From positions 1-6,822 of the forward strand of contig JALUTE010000016.1 of NCBI GenBank assembly GCA_027058255.1: DNA of 6,822 nucleotides. The letters run 5' to 3'. The notes below the pieces were generated by a model that was given only the letters and a program-made list of their open reading frames with translations, had not been told where the DNA came from and did no database searches. This document shows, piece after piece, positions 6,630-6,822 of this stretch (the stretch's first letter is position 1; each line of letters opens with the position of its first letter). The DNA comes from Methyloligella sp. GTDB taxonomy: Bacteria > Pseudomonadota > Alphaproteobacteria > Rhizobiales > JALUTE01. A program made the position numbers and the translations under genes.

Positions 6630-6694
6630 GAACCCTGGATGCCGCCCCCGAGGGCACAAGAGCCCGAGCAGCGAGTATGTCCGGTGAGAATGTC

Positions 6695-6822
6695 ATGACC
6701 GAGCGCATCTATCTCGACACCAACGCGACCGCGCCCCTGTGGCCTGCGGTGCGCTCCGCCATGGCGGCGGCGTTCGAGGTGCATGGCAACCCCTCCTCGG
6801 TCCATGCCGAGGGGCGCCGGGC
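6695..6822 (+). CDS. Cysteine desulfurase (NifS/IscS class), N-terminus only
   Basis: The first 42 codons are present; the rest lies beyond the window. The product is expected to be a PLP enzyme that takes sulfur from cysteine for Fe-S cluster assembly. The segment IYLDTNATAPL (5-15) and GNPSSVHAEGRR (31-42) are characteristic of NifS/IscS-type aminotransferase-fold desulfurases rather than of the SufS type, which has LDNAA. The catalytic lysine and cysteine are outside the window. ATG 6695 is chosen because GGTGAG ends 6 bases upstream and the family motif starts at once; ATG 6677 would add six residues (MSGENV) with a weaker ribosome site. The position after an IscR-like gene suggests it opens a suf-type operon, with sufB expected next by analogy with other alphaproteobacteria. 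Confidence 0.88.
   Translation, partial: MTERIYLDTNATAPLWPAVRSAMAAAFEVHGNPSSVHAEGRR

Overview
The window is GC-rich chromosomal DNA from an alphaproteobacterium, most likely of the Hyphomicrobiales (Rhizobiales) type. The evidence is the very high GC at third codon positions (long spurious antisense frames run opposite the real genes), a PleC/DivJ-like histidine kinase, an alphaproteobacterial HerA-like ATPase, and an Rrf2 regulator placed just before a cysteine desulfurase gene, the usual start of an alphaproteobacterial Fe-S (suf) cluster. There are seven protein genes, two of them cut by the window edges. I see no RNA gene, insertion sequence, phage gene or CRISPR array.

Left part (1-3757, all minus strand): tyrosyl-tRNA synthetase (tyrS), then a short soluble sensor histidine kinase, then a HerA/DUF87-type ATPase that runs off the left edge. 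The kinase has its own strong Shine-Dalgarno before a GTG start. A near-consensus CtrA-type box lies in the 97-base gap between tyrS and the kinase. Only 40 bases separate the kinase from the ATPase, so those two are probably co-transcribed.

Middle (3758-5683): a 99-base divergent intergenic region separates tyrS from anmK (anhydro-N-acetylmuramic acid kinase, cell-wall recycling, plus strand). anmK converges on a minus-strand alpha/beta hydrolase gene. Two back-to-back GC hairpins sit at and just after the anmK stop codon and could end transcription from both sides.

Right part (5684-6822): a 487-base non-coding region, then an IscR-like Rrf2 regulator and the first 42 codons of a NifS/IscS-class cysteine desulfurase. 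The non-coding region is the most interesting part. It holds a good sigma-70-type promoter (TTGACT, 17 bases, TATGCT), a dyad overlapping the -35 that resembles the IscR type 1 operator, and an almost perfect 9-3-9 inverted repeat at the predicted transcription start that resembles the Irr iron control element. It also holds a leader of about 267 bases carrying three copies of an ATCC..ACGGGG motif. Together these suggest that the Fe-S assembly genes are controlled both by Fe-S status (Rrf2) and by iron/haem status (Irr).

Nothing here is a clearly new biological system. The window is mostly conserved housekeeping genes. The points most worth follow-up are the dual operator before the Fe-S cluster, the kinase-HerA pair with its CtrA-like box, and the cysteine spacing of the Rrf2 protein.
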